From NCBI GenBank assembly GCA_016188155.1, contig JACPIH010000009.1:1-53350 (forward strand): a DNA stretch of 53,350 nucleotides, read 5' to 3'. The DNA comes from Candidatus Woesearchaeota archaeon (GTDB lineage Archaea > Nanobdellota > Nanobdellia > Woesearchaeales > UBA10216). The translations under genes and the position numbers were made by a program. The notes below the pieces were generated by a model, which saw nothing but the letters and a program-made list of their open reading frames with translations, ran no database searches and was not told where the DNA came from. Of the stretch, positions 31,332 through 40,560 are shown piece by piece. Within the stretch, counting starts at the first letter, position 1, and the number at the start of each line of letters is the position of its first letter.

Positions 31332-32345
31332 CTAAATCCTCCTCACGGCAAGCGATGCGGAATGCGCCTTGATGAAGGACGCCAGCGCCGACCTGCCAAT
31401 CCTGAACTGGGTTCCCTCGTGAGTGATTTTCATAGCGGCAGCGGCGGCACCAACCCTAAGGGCTTCGCTTATGCTTTTTCCGCCGTAGTACGAATGGGCA
31501 AAAGCAGCGCTGAAAGCGTCACCGGCTCCGGTAGTATCCTTTACCTTGACGGGAACAGCCGTTACGTGGTAAGCTGTGCCATTAAAAGCAGCATAAGCGC
31601 CATCTACATCTTTCATCACGACAGCCACCTTTCCAGGAAGAGAGCCCAGGATTTCTTTAATTTCTGATTTGCCAGTGAAATAGCGACCTTCTTCATAATT
31701 TACAATGACCATGTCAAATAAGTGATGCGTTCGCCTGATTCTTCCCGCCCAGTCGTGAAGCATTGTTATGCTCGGGGCAAAAACAACAGGCTTCCGGTGC
31801 CTCGTGGAAAGCGAAATAATTTTTTCAAAAAGCCCATAATTCTGGGCTGAAACCAAAGAGGTTACAAAAACCCGGCGGCAGTTCACTACGTCACTCTCAC
31901 GGATGTCTGACGAACCCAAAAGGCTATTTGCACCCCTGAAAGCAAGGATAGATTTTTCTCCTCCGGAAACCAGGACAACACCAACGCCTGTTTTAGCCTT
32001 AGGAAAAACCTTAACAGAGCCAGTCACTATGCCGGCTTTTTTCAAGTTGCCAAGGGCAAGGCTGCCAAATTCATCTTTCCCAATGCCGGAAAGCAATCGA
32101 ACAGACCCGCCAAGGCTCCGGAGAACAACAGCAGAATTGGAAGCGCTGCCGCCAGGCCTTAAATCAATTGCTGAAAGCTCTGACTTTGAACCGTAAGAAA
32201 TGCAAACCAAGTGCTCAGCATGCCTTCCACCAATGTCAATGCGCTCAACGTCGCTTGTCTTAGCAATAATGTCAAGTGTTGAGCTGCCAACAACAAAAAA
32301 ATCAGCGGAAGCCTTACCGCCAAGCCCTGCACTCTTTTTTGACAT
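31332..32345 (-). CDS. PfkB-family carbohydrate kinase
   Basis: A 337-aa ribokinase-fold kinase. LRPGGSASNSAVVLRSLGG (about residues 63-81) is PfkB signature 1 and VKDTTGAGDAFSAAFAHSYY (about 268-287) is signature 2 with the catalytic Asp. As first gene of a unit with a class II aldolase and a ROK kinase, fructose-6-phosphate or fructose-1-phosphate is a likely substrate, giving an upper-glycolysis module (inference). A TATA box at 32367-32376 is 22-31 nt before the ATG. Confidence 0.85.
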   Translation of the reverse strand: MSKKSAGLGGKASADFFVVGSSTLDIIAKTSDVERIDIGGRHAEHLVCISYGSKSELSAIDLRPGGSASNSAVVLRSLGGSVRLLSGIGKDEFGSLALGNLKKAGIVTGSVKVFPKAKTGVGVVLVSGGEKSILAFRGANSLLGSSDIRESDVVNCRRVFVTSLVSAQNYGLFEKIISLSTRHRKPVVFAPSITMLHDWAGRIRRTHHLFDMVIVNYEEGRYFTGKSEIKEILGSLPGKVAVVMKDVDGAYAAFNGTAYHVTAVPVKVKDTTGAGDAFSAAFAHSYYGGKSISEALRVGAAAAAMKITHEGTQFRIGRSALASFIKAHSASLAVRRI

Positions 32346-32366
32346 AGCTAAAAACTTAGTTCGAGA

Positions 32367-32376
32367 ATTTATAAAT
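32367..32376 (-). promoter_or_regulatory. TATA box of the pfkB-fba-ROK operon
   Basis: ATTTATAAAT on the minus strand, 22-31 nt before ATG 32345, implying a leaderless mRNA. Confidence 0.5.
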
Positions 32377-32384
32377 CTTCCTGA

Positions 32385-33113
32385 TTACGGCAGCACCAAG
32401 CCGCCTGTGAGAAGCTTGCCGATAGAGAACGTGGCGGCGGCAGCGATTGCGCCTATGGCTGCCATTTCAAAGCCACTGGTAAACCAGTTCTTTCTTGTGA
32501 AAAATGTCCTTGCGGCACCCACAGCAAATAGTGAGCCGATAGCAAGGGTAACAGATGAAACAACGCCCGCCTCTGCAGTAACAGAAGGGAACAAAAATGG
32601 AATTATCGGAAGAATTCCCCCGGCTACGGAAGCAAGGCCTATCACTGAACCGACAACAACGGGCTTGTCAGGCTCCTTCGGAAAGCCAAACTCCTCCGCC
32701 CTCATGACCTCAAGCCAGCTCTCCTTCGAAGATGTGATTATCCTCACTATGGTTTCGAGCTCCCTACCCTTAAAGCCCTTGGCAGCGTAAAATTCCCTGA
32801 CCTCCTGTCGCTCCCATTCGGGAAACTTCTCAATGTGCTCCTTCTCCTTGCGCAGCTCCTCCCGGTAGTAATCGTTCTGGGACTTAGTGGACAGGTAGCC
32901 GCCAAGCGACATAGAAATGGTCTCACCAAGCAAGCCAGCCACGGCTGACAACATGATAATGCCCTTGTCACCCAAGACGCTCACGCCAGCAACAACCGCA
33001 ATGACAGTAACTATGCCGTCCTGGATGCCAAAAACAACCTCCCTGATGAGCTTACCCTCTTTGGAGTGCTCCTCCTGCTGCTCAGGCCTTGGAATCTCCT
33101 TCTGAGTTTTCAT
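32385..33113 (-). CDS. VIT1/CCC1-family iron/manganese transporter
   Basis: A 242-aa membrane protein. REVVFGIQDGIVTVIAVVAG (residues 24-43) and GETISMSLGGYLSTKSQNDY (about 63-82) are the conserved first helices; a charged metal-binding helical stretch (EELRKEKEHIEKFPEWERQE) follows, then three membrane segments. Known members move Fe2+ or Mn2+ out of the cytoplasm or into stores. Its ATG overlaps the lgt stop (ATGA), and an FTR1 gene lies just upstream of lgt, pointing to iron handling. Confidence 0.9.
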   Translation of the reverse strand: MKTQKEIPRPEQQEEHSKEGKLIREVVFGIQDGIVTVIAVVAGVSVLGDKGIIMLSAVAGLLGETISMSLGGYLSTKSQNDYYREELRKEKEHIEKFPEWERQEVREFYAAKGFKGRELETIVRIITSSKESWLEVMRAEEFGFPKEPDKPVVVGSVIGLASVAGGILPIIPFLFPSVTAEAGVVSSVTLAIGSLFAVGAARTFFTRKNWFTSGFEMAAIGAIAAAATFSIGKLLTGGLVLP

Positions 33114-33922
33114 TTTGACATTCCAGCTTTGGCCGATGATGTTTTTAAATCTTCACGTTTAGAAAGAGGTTTCAAAAGCTTCAACAGCATATAGCCCCCA
33201 ACAACAGCCATAGGTATACTCCAGAACTGGCCCCAAGTTAGGCCAAATGCGTAATCAGGAACGACTTTGACAAATTCAAGGAAAAAGCGGATGCTGCCGT
33301 AAAGGAAGACAAATGCCCAGAACAGGAAACCTTTTGGGAGCTTCCATTTTCGTTGTTGCTGCAGCTGCCACAAAACAACGAAAATTAGAAGGTTCTTGAC
33401 GGCCTCGTAAATCTGCACGGGATGCCTGAAGCCCTCAACGCCCTGGAACTCCACGCCCCAAGGCAAGCTTGTTGGGGTGCCGTAAAACTCGCCATTGATG
33501 AAGTTGGCAATCCTTCCGAAGGCAAGCGCCAGGGCAGCAGGGATGACAACAATGTCTGCAATGTCGTAAAAGGCAAGCTTTTTCCTTTTTGCAAAAAGAT
33601 ATCCAGCTATCACAAGCCCTATGAAGCCGCCGTGAAACGCCATGCCGCCATTCCACACGGCAACGATTTGAGCGGGATTTTCAATGTAGTAGCCAAATGA
33701 CGAAATGACGTGGCCAAGCCTTGCGCCCACAACAACTGCAGCCGTACTGAGCAAAAGCAGCTCATCAAAGTCCCTGCTGCAGAGGGGAAGCTGCCGCTTT
33801 TTAGCGAGATACCTTATTATTAAGAAAGAAACAAGCAGCCCAAGTGCGAATATCAGGCCATAGTACCTTACCGCAAAAGGTCCAAACTCAAAAAAAACCG
33901 GGTCAATGTTGTGGTAAAACAT
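33110..33922 (-). CDS. lgt: prolipoprotein diacylglyceryl transferase
   Basis: Membrane enzyme that attaches a diacylglyceryl group to the lipobox cysteine of prolipoproteins in bacteria. About 270 aa with seven membrane segments. Hallmarks: VRYYGLIFALGL, the GGMAFHGGFIG block (about 91-101), ALAFGRIANFINGEFYG (about 134-150, the lgt signature with essential Arg) and YGSIRFFLEF. ATG at 33922 is used instead of TTG 33928. An archaeon has ether lipids, so the donor may differ from the bacterial one. Lipobox proteins are encoded at 22118 and 52107. Confidence 0.92.
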   Translation of the reverse strand: MFYHNIDPVFFEFGPFAVRYYGLIFALGLLVSFLIIRYLAKKRQLPLCSRDFDELLLLSTAAVVVGARLGHVISSFGYYIENPAQIVAVWNGGMAFHGGFIGLVIAGYLFAKRKKLAFYDIADIVVIPAALALAFGRIANFINGEFYGTPTSLPWGVEFQGVEGFRHPVQIYEAVKNLLIFVVLWQLQQQRKWKLPKGFLFWAFVFLYGSIRFFLEFVKVVPDYAFGLTWGQFWSIPMAVVGGYMLLKLLKPLSKREDLKTSSAKAGMSK

Positions 33923-33967
33923 TTTCAAAAATAAAAGAACATGCCCCTTTTTATTACTTTCCTATTA

Positions 33968-34807
33968 TCATGATTTTCCTAAAGCAACTGAAGAGCCTGA
34001 TGCCCTGTTAATCCTGGCAAAAACAAAGCCAATGACTGCAAGGTAAGCCCCATAGGCAATTACTTCAAGAAGTGAAGGGTCGCCGTTGTAGCCGAACAGG
34101 GATTTTGCAAGGTCACCAAGAAAGCCCTTCTCGTTAAGGAGCCAGTTTGTATTCCAGACATGCTCAACCGTCATGGGCAGGACCTGGGCTTCCTGGAACT
34201 CGTGAACGCCATGCGCAACCAGGCCCGCGGCAAAAAGAACAAGGAGCAGGCTTGTGACGTTGAAAAACATTCTCAGATTGACTTTTTTTGCTGCCGTGAA
34301 AAAAAGGTAACTTATTCCAAGCGCAAAAGCTATACCTAAAGCCCCGCCCACAAACACGTTCTGGCCGCTTGCAAAGGCCGCGGCGCCAAGGAAGATAACC
34401 GTCTCAACGCCCTCCCTGAAGACTGCCACAAAGGAAAGCAGGAAGAGCTCAAGCTTCTCCTGCTTCTCAACTGCCCTGGACACCCTCTCCTCAACATGGC
34501 GCTTCAAGTGCATCCTCTGCCTGAACATCCATACAATCATCCATGACAAAAGCGCTGCAGCCAGCACCATGGTGCTGCCTTCAAACAGCTGCTCAGCCCT
34601 GCCCTCAAAGCCGCCAGCAACAGTCTGGAAAAGAACCGCTGCCACAATGCTGGCGATAACCGCGAAAAATATGCCCAGATAGACGTAGCGGTTAAACTTC
34701 TGCTGCTTAACCCTGTAAAGAAAAACAAGCATTATTCCAACAACGAGGGCTGCCTCAAGCGTTTCCCTGAATGTTATGACCGCGCTGGACAAGTCCATAA
34801 GAGCCAC
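33968..34807 (-). CDS. FTR1-family iron permease
   Basis: A 279-aa membrane protein with seven hydrophobic segments. ITFRETLEAALVVGIML (residues about 11-27) and VFREGVETVIFLGAA (about 128-142) are the two R-E-x-x-E iron motifs of FTR1/EfeU permeases. GTG at 34807 is chosen because GGGTG lies 7 nt before it; ATG at 34798 is the alternative. A TATA-like ATTTAAATAAA at 34882-34893 gives it its own promoter. It is first of a unit with lgt and vit1, so import and export/storage of iron are encoded together. Confidence 0.9.
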   Translation of the reverse strand: MALMDLSSAVITFRETLEAALVVGIMLVFLYRVKQQKFNRYVYLGIFFAVIASIVAAVLFQTVAGGFEGRAEQLFEGSTMVLAAALLSWMIVWMFRQRMHLKRHVEERVSRAVEKQEKLELFLLSFVAVFREGVETVIFLGAAAFASGQNVFVGGALGIAFALGISYLFFTAAKKVNLRMFFNVTSLLLVLFAAGLVAHGVHEFQEAQVLPMTVEHVWNTNWLLNEKGFLGDLAKSLFGYNGDPSLLEVIAYGAYLAVIGFVFARINRASGSSVALGKS

Positions 34808-34928
34808 AAAAAAACACCCGCCAAATCACCGAATTCACTAAACCCCGTTGGTTCACTATTGTGAAGATTGCTTGGGCAGCTTTTATTTAAATTTTGCTGT
34901 TACGGCTTTCATCACTGTGCCAAGTTTG

Positions 34929-35813
34929 CTATGTGCTAACAGTGCCAGAAAAAACGTAAGCTGCAGACCCAGTCATGTAGACGTGGTTGTCCTTCGCCCA
35001 TTCCACAGTCAAGTCCCCGCCGCGAAGATGAACCTTCACCTTCCGGTTTGTCCTTTCATTCAATGCAGAAGCAACAAGCGATGCGCAGGAGCCGGTGCCG
35101 CAAGCCAGCGTCTCACCTACCCCGCGTTCCCAGACGCGAAGCTCAATCTCGCCCCTGTTTAAGACGCGCACAAACTCAACATTAGCCCTCCTTGGGAAAG
35201 CAGCATGGTTCTCAATCTCCTTTCCAATCTCCTCTATGTCAAAAGCGTCAATGTCGATGCCGGCATCGTCAGCGAACACAACAGCATGCGGATTGCCCAT
35301 TGACACGGCAGTGATCCTGATTTGCTTGTATTTAAGCTGCAATGGCTCATTGACGGCAGTAGCTGCCGCTTTGCCGTTCATGGGAATTTCCTTCCTGAGA
35401 AGCCGCGGGGAGCCCATGTCAACCCTGAACATTCCGCCTGTGGCAACTATTTTCTTGACTCCGGAAATTGTTTCTATCCTCAGCTCCCTGCTGCTGTAGC
35501 CCCTGTCAACAATCAGCTTTGCAATGCACCTTATGCCGTTGCCGCACATCTCGGCCTCAGAGCCGTCAGCGTTTATGATTCGCATCACGCCATCGTAACC
35601 TTTTCTCTTGGAAGGCAGGGCAAGAAGTATGCCGTCTGCTCCTATGCCGAAATGCCTGTCGCAGATTCTTTTGGCAAACGACTTCAATTCCGGCTCGGAC
35701 AGCCTGTCAAACGCTTTCCTGATATCGCCATCAAACAGGTCGAAAACCACATAATCATTCCCCAAACCGTGCATTTTCACAAACTTCAGCCCGGCATTCA
35801 ATCCAGCAGCCAT
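34929..35813 (-). CDS. dapF: diaminopimelate epimerase
   Basis: Converts LL- to meso-diaminopimelate. 294 aa. Both catalytic cysteines are present: NADGSEAEMCGNGIRC (about residues 80-95) and ETLACGTGSCASLVAS (about 229-244). The N-terminus FVKMHGLGNDYVVFD is typical. The frame extends to GTG 35843, which overlaps the ppcA stop, but AGGGTG lies 6 nt before ATG 35813, so that start is preferred. Last gene of the lysine cluster. Confidence 0.94.
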   Translation of the reverse strand: MAAGLNAGLKFVKMHGLGNDYVVFDLFDGDIRKAFDRLSEPELKSFAKRICDRHFGIGADGILLALPSKRKGYDGVMRIINADGSEAEMCGNGIRCIAKLIVDRGYSSRELRIETISGVKKIVATGGMFRVDMGSPRLLRKEIPMNGKAAATAVNEPLQLKYKQIRITAVSMGNPHAVVFADDAGIDIDAFDIEEIGKEIENHAAFPRRANVEFVRVLNRGEIELRVWERGVGETLACGTGSCASLVASALNERTNRKVKVHLRGGDLTVEWAKDNHVYMTGSAAYVFSGTVST

Positions 35814-35839
35814 TTTTTCACCCTTAATTCGCTCCGAGC

Positions 35840-37366
35840 TCACCCCAAAAACTTCCTTATCCTCGCCGCATCCACTATCAGCTCCTGAAGCTCCCTTGAC
35901 CTGTTATGGGCGTACGCGTCAATGATCTCTCTAACCAGCAACGCATGCTCTTTATCCTGAACTATGCCAAGCTCTGTGCGGAAGCGGTCGATTGTCGGCT
36001 TGAGCTGGGCTATTACCGTCCTCGGCAAGACCATGACGCAGTCGTCACTGTAATACCTGAGCGCATCGGCAAGGTCGCTTTGAAAGTTCTTATATGTTTC
36101 GCTCATTGCATCGAAGTCTTTCCCGGAAAGCACGTTAAGCCCAAGGAGCTCAGGAGGGAAGCCCACTGAGTAAAGGGCGCCGCAGAAGCTTATGGCCCTT
36201 GGCAGGGAAACACCATTCATGCCCTGCATCTTCCTGGAATAGCCAAAAAGGCCGATGTGCAGCTTTCGCTTCCTTCTCTGCGGAACGTAGGAAGCAATCT
36301 GGTTGACAATTGGGGCAAGCACTGAAATCTGCGACTTATAGGCTGAAGAGGTGCGCTCAGCAATGTCAAGGCAGGCTGTTTCGTCAACAGGAGCAGGCTT
36401 GCCTCGCTGCGCTTCGTTAATTTCTGCGACAGCCTTCCTTACCTTTTCTTCATCATAATCGTACTTGAATGCCGACTGGATAGTGAATGTCTGAACCGAA
36501 GGATAGCCCCTGAGGCAGTTCGTGTTGTCAGGCCTGAGGTTGCCCCTGAATGGGCAGGAGCCAACGCCAATAACCGGCAGCAGCGGGATTCCAAGCCTCA
36601 GCTCAAGGTCATACAGGCGCTGAACAGCTACCTTGTTAAACATGACAGCTGCCAGGCTGCCATAGTTCAGGGCAGGATCGCTTCTCGCGAGAAAAACTCT
36701 GACGTAGTCCAGCTCCTTTCCCTTCAAGTAGTCCTCAACAATCGCTGGTGAGGACAGCATCTGCTCTTTTGTCTCAAAAAGCGGAATCACGTTAATCTGC
36801 TTGGGCTCAAACCTTCCAATCCAGTCACCAACTGTTGTGTCAAAAAGTGGCTTGCCTTCCTTGCCAGCAACAAAATCGCGATAGTAATGGAATATGCGGT
36901 TCATTTCAGATGCTGACGACGTCATGGGCAGGATAATCTCAAACACAGGCGCGCAAGCATCCGCAGAGCCGGAACCGGAGCCCTTGCCGCCAAAGCTCCT
37001 CGCCACGTCAAAGCTTCTCGGGATGGACTCAAGCGTTTCAAGCAGGACCTTGGCCTCCTCATGCTCTACAGAAGGGTTGGGCACCCTGAGCGTCAGGAAG
37101 ACATCACTGCCAAGCACGTTTTTTTTGAAAAACTCCTCATGCCTTGAAAGCAGCTTCCTGACAACGTAATCATCAACCTCCTTGCCCTCAGCATCCCACA
37201 TCTGCTCGGTGCACCTAAGGTGGGAAAAAGAGTAGTATGCCTCCTTGATTTCAGTGTCGCCCTCAATAACAGGGGTTTCTGAAAAAAACGGCATGGAAGC
37301 GTTGTCAGGGTGCTGGGTGCTCATGCACCTGGGAATCTTTCTTTGCAGAGAAGCAATAGAACTCAT
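35840..37366 (-). CDS. ppcA: phosphoenolpyruvate carboxylase, archaeal type
   Basis: Carboxylates PEP to oxaloacetate. The 508-aa length and the start RKIPRCMSTQHPDNASMPFF identify the compact archaeal family (PEPcase_2), unlike the ~900-aa bacterial enzyme. Other blocks: FGGKGSGSGSADACAPVFEI, GVGSCPFRGNLRPDN and FGYSRKMQGMNGVSLPRAI. GGTGAT before the ATG is a Shine-Dalgarno site. Placed between lysA and dapF, it most likely supplies oxaloacetate for aspartate and so for lysine. Confidence 0.94.
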   Translation of the reverse strand: MSSIASLQRKIPRCMSTQHPDNASMPFFSETPVIEGDTEIKEAYYSFSHLRCTEQMWDAEGKEVDDYVVRKLLSRHEEFFKKNVLGSDVFLTLRVPNPSVEHEEAKVLLETLESIPRSFDVARSFGGKGSGSGSADACAPVFEIILPMTSSASEMNRIFHYYRDFVAGKEGKPLFDTTVGDWIGRFEPKQINVIPLFETKEQMLSSPAIVEDYLKGKELDYVRVFLARSDPALNYGSLAAVMFNKVAVQRLYDLELRLGIPLLPVIGVGSCPFRGNLRPDNTNCLRGYPSVQTFTIQSAFKYDYDEEKVRKAVAEINEAQRGKPAPVDETACLDIAERTSSAYKSQISVLAPIVNQIASYVPQRRKRKLHIGLFGYSRKMQGMNGVSLPRAISFCGALYSVGFPPELLGLNVLSGKDFDAMSETYKNFQSDLADALRYYSDDCVMVLPRTVIAQLKPTIDRFRTELGIVQDKEHALLVREIIDAYAHNRSRELQELIVDAARIRKFLG

Positions 37367-37394
37367 TCACAAATCACCGTTGCCGCCACACAGC

Positions 37395-38657
37395 TCACAT
37401 GCCATAAACCACATGAGAAAGGCTCTCCTTCTTCCTTATGACTCTTACATCCCTGCCATTAACGAGCACCTCACCAGGCCTTTGCCTTGTGTTGTAGTTT
37501 GAAGCCATTGAAAAGCCATAAGCTCCTGCTACGAGAATAGCAAGCACATCACCTTCCTTTACGGATGGAAGCTCCCTGTCAACAATGCCGTGCTCGTCCC
37601 TTGTGAACACGTCGCCTGACTCGCACACATTGCCGCAAACAGCCACTTTCTCTGTTTTTTCGCTGGTGCAGCGGTCAACAACGACGATTGGATGGTAAGA
37701 GCCGTAAGCCATGGGCCTTATCAGGTGGTGAAAGCCCGTGTCAACGCCAACAAACCTGTGCTTCGGCGTTTGCTTGACTGTGTTGACTGTGCACAACAAC
37801 ACTCCTGATTCTGCAACGATGAACCTGCCCGGCTCTAACGCCATTGTGAGCTGCCTGCCAAAGCCGCTGCAGAATTTTGCGAATAAGCTGCTCACTGCAG
37901 CGCCAAAACCGGCCAGGTCAATGGGCTTCTGGTCAGGCCTGTAAGGCACGCCGATTCCCCCGCCAAGATCCACAAATTCAAGGTCCTTTAGCTCACCCTT
38001 GTGCTTATTGATTACGGAAAGCAGCACTTTCATCGCTGCCAGGAACTTATCAGTCTCAAGAATTCCCGAGCCGATGTGCTGGTGGACACCAACAATTTTG
38101 AGGCCGTATTTTGCAGCTATGTCAAACGCTTTCCCAACATCGCCAGCCCAGATGCCGAACTTGCTCTCAGGGCCGCCTGTGATGACATGGCTGTGATGCC
38201 CAGCACCAACGTCAGGATTTATCCTGAAGCACACGCTCGAGTTTGGATTCAGCTTGCCGTAGCGCTCAAGCTGCGACAGCGAGTCGCAGTTCACAAGGAC
38301 CCTTTTGCCCATGGCAAATTTCATCTCCTCGTCGGTTACGGATGTTGAGGTGAACATTATCTGCTCCGGCCTGAAGCCCGCCTTTAAGGCAAGAACTATC
38401 TCGCCAGGTGAGACCGCATCAATACCCAAGAAGTCCTTTCCTTCGTCCCTTATCACTTTAAGGATGGAAAGGTTTGTGTTTGCCTTTGCAGCATAGTAAA
38501 CCTTCAGCGGGCGGTAAGCCACTTGCTGCACGAGAGCCCTGACTTTTGAGCGTATAGTTTCCTCATCGTAAACGTAGAGGGGTGTCCCGAACTTCCCTGC
38601 CAAGTCAGAAGCTGCAACTTCCCCAATGAACAGCCTGTTGCTCTTTACCGAAATCAT
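37395..38657 (-). CDS. lysA: diaminopimelate decarboxylase
   Basis: PLP enzyme for the last step, meso-diaminopimelate to lysine. 420 aa. VYYAAKANTNLSIL (about residue 55) holds the PLP lysine; HQHIGSGILE, DLGGGIGVPYR and ALEPGRFIVAESG bind phosphate and substrate; CGNVCESGDVFTRD (about 340) carries the cysteine from the partner subunit. Closely spaced (28 nt) before ppcA in the lysine unit. Confidence 0.95.
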   Translation of the reverse strand: MISVKSNRLFIGEVAASDLAGKFGTPLYVYDEETIRSKVRALVQQVAYRPLKVYYAAKANTNLSILKVIRDEGKDFLGIDAVSPGEIVLALKAGFRPEQIMFTSTSVTDEEMKFAMGKRVLVNCDSLSQLERYGKLNPNSSVCFRINPDVGAGHHSHVITGGPESKFGIWAGDVGKAFDIAAKYGLKIVGVHQHIGSGILETDKFLAAMKVLLSVINKHKGELKDLEFVDLGGGIGVPYRPDQKPIDLAGFGAAVSSLFAKFCSGFGRQLTMALEPGRFIVAESGVLLCTVNTVKQTPKHRFVGVDTGFHHLIRPMAYGSYHPIVVVDRCTSEKTEKVAVCGNVCESGDVFTRDEHGIVDRELPSVKEGDVLAILVAGAYGFSMASNYNTRQRPGEVLVNGRDVRVIRKKESLSHVVYGM

Positions 38658-38703
38658 TTTTGCACCAAATCTCAGACGTTTGCCTATTCAGACGCCTGCT
38701 TAC

Positions 38704-39876
38704 TTACTTCAGCGCTTTCTTTATGCGCTCCATGGCCTCAGCCAGCCTTGCATCAGGAACAGTCAGCGAGATCCTGAAATAGCCCTCGCCGTAGCTGCCA
38801 TAAGCTGCTCCGGGGGTTACGACTACGCCTGCCTTTTCCAGCAGGTGAGTTGCAAAGCCTGCGGATGTATAGCCCCCTGGAACCTTGCACCACATGTAAA
38901 ACGTAGCTTTTGGCTTCTTCGCTTGTATGCCAACGCCTGTAAGTGTATCGAATGCCAAGTCTCTTCTCGTTTGATAAACGCCATTGAGGGTTTCAATGTG
39001 AGAGGGAGGAGTTTTAAGCAACGCTGTAATGGCAGCGTATTGCACAGCGTTGAACACCCCTGAGTCGACGTTGTTCTTCACAGTGGCCATGGCGGATATG
39101 AGTTCCTCGCTGCCAACGGCCATTCCGATGCGCCATCCTGTCATGTTGTAGGGCTTGGACAGGGAGTTGAACTCCACGCCAACGTCCTTTGCACCAGGCA
39201 CCTCAAGGAAGCTTAATGGCCTGTAGCCGTCAAAGGCAATCTCGCTATAAGGGTTGTCTGAGCAGACAATGATGCTGTTATCCTTTGCAAAGTCAACAAC
39301 CTCCTTGTAAAAGTCTTTTTCGGCAACAGCTGTTGTTGGATTATTGGGATAGCTGAGGTACAGTATTTTTGCTTTTTTCACAACATCCTTGGGTATCTTG
39401 TCAAGCTGCGGCAAAAAGCCGTTTGCCTCAAGAAGCGGAAGGTCATAAACAATGCCATTGGCAAGTATCGTGCTTGTCCTGTAGGGCGTATAGCACGGGT
39501 TGGGAACAAGCGCGTAATCCCCAGGGTTCACAAATGCAAGCGACAAGTGCAGGCTGCCCTCCTTTGAGCCAATCAGGGCAAGGACCTCGCTGACAGGGTC
39601 AAGGGCAACGTTGTGCCTTCTCTTGTACCATGCTGCAACAGCCTCCCTGAATGAAAGCATGCCCTCGTAGTCCGGGTACTGGTGGTTCCTTGGGTCATTT
39701 GCTGCCCGCTCCAGCTCCTGAATTATGTGCTTCGGCGTGGGCATGTCAGGGTCCCCAATGCCCAGGCTTATGACATCAACCCCTTTCTTCCTGGTCTGCT
39801 CAATCTTCTTGCTGATCTCAGCAAAAAGATAAGGAGGGATCTGCTGCAAGCGCCCTGAACGGGTGTATTTTGTCAT
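38704..39876 (-). CDS. dapL: LL-diaminopimelate aminotransferase
   Basis: Class I/II PLP aminotransferase of 390 aa. ISLGIGDPDMPTP at the N-terminus, YPNNPTTAVAEKDFYKEV, and the PLP-lysine block FNSLSKPYNMTGWRIGMAVG (about residues 228-247) are seen. In this cluster no dapD, dapC or dapE and no ddh is found, and DapL is the single enzyme that turns tetrahydrodipicolinate directly into LL-diaminopimelate, so this assignment is strongly supported by context. It follows the 223-aa unknown gene by 12 nt. Confidence 0.9.
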   Translation of the reverse strand: MTKYTRSGRLQQIPPYLFAEISKKIEQTRKKGVDVISLGIGDPDMPTPKHIIQELERAANDPRNHQYPDYEGMLSFREAVAAWYKRRHNVALDPVSEVLALIGSKEGSLHLSLAFVNPGDYALVPNPCYTPYRTSTILANGIVYDLPLLEANGFLPQLDKIPKDVVKKAKILYLSYPNNPTTAVAEKDFYKEVVDFAKDNSIIVCSDNPYSEIAFDGYRPLSFLEVPGAKDVGVEFNSLSKPYNMTGWRIGMAVGSEELISAMATVKNNVDSGVFNAVQYAAITALLKTPPSHIETLNGVYQTRRDLAFDTLTGVGIQAKKPKATFYMWCKVPGGYTSAGFATHLLEKAGVVVTPGAAYGSYGEGYFRISLTVPDARLAEAMERIKKALK

Positions 39877-39888
39877 TTTAACATTACC

Positions 39889-40560
39889 TTATGTCGTGTT
39901 ATTCGCTCTGTACTCCACAATCAGTCTAGCAAGGGTGTCGGTTTGCTGCCCATGCCCCCTGATAGCCCTTGCACTAAGCGCCTCTGTAACCAATTCGTTA
40001 AGTATAGCTTCAGAGTGCTTAAGGCTGTGCCAACCAGAGACAAAAGGCCTCGTAAGATCCTCACTAAACAGGTAGGTAGTAGCTGCAAACTCCCTCAGTT
40101 TCTGTGCAAGTTGCACAAGTGCAGCACCGGTAACACCAAGCTGTTGAGTCTGCGGAGAAGCTGCCTGGTGACCGTTACCAATACGGTTAACTTTGCCGTT
40201 AAGCTCTGCCTGATACTTCATCTCTATGCCTACTTCTGCAATGGAGTTAGCAAACGCCCTCAACTCGGAATTTGGCCAAGTGTAAGCGCCATAGCTTGGC
40301 GCTACAATCAAGGAAATATGGAAAAGTTCCAAATGCGCAAGGGCTTCGTGCATTGAAGGGAGGTAAATTTCAATTTTTGCAATGCCGCTGTTGACTGCAG
40401 CAGTAGCAATGAAATCCGCAGTTTTCCGCATAATGCCAAAACATGTAGCAACTTTTACTTCCAATTCGCTTAGTGCTGCATCCTGATCCCCCCTGACCAG
40501 GTTCCGCCTGCTCTGCTGAGCGTGTCTGAAATATTGAATCGGCGAAGGAGTGTCAACCAT
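39889..40560 (-). CDS. uncharacterised 223-aa protein inside the lysine operon
   Basis: Not recognised. Mostly helical, soluble, no Cys-rich or membrane parts. Text such as VKVATCFGIMRKTADFIATA, IEIYLPSMHEALAHLELFHI and TTYLFSEDLTRPFVSGWHSL could be core helices of a bundle. The ATG directly follows the asd stop (TAAATG), and dapL begins 12 nt after it, so it is translated as part of the asd-dapL-lysA-ppcA-dapF unit. Codon use mixes CGN with AGR arginine. A role tied to lysine synthesis is inference from position only. Confidence 0.75.
   Translation of the reverse strand: MVDTPSPIQYFRHAQQSRRNLVRGDQDAALSELEVKVATCFGIMRKTADFIATAAVNSGIAKIEIYLPSMHEALAHLELFHISLIVAPSYGAYTWPNSELRAFANSIAEVGIEMKYQAELNGKVNRIGNGHQAASPQTQQLGVTGAALVQLAQKLREFAATTYLFSEDLTRPFVSGWHSLKHSEAILNELVTEALSARAIRGHGQQTDTLARLIVEYRANNTT

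Noticed and set aside
34848-35162. 104-aa plus-strand ORF over the dapF end
   Set aside because: It is antisense to dapF, whose catalytic motifs are intact, and has no recognisable features.
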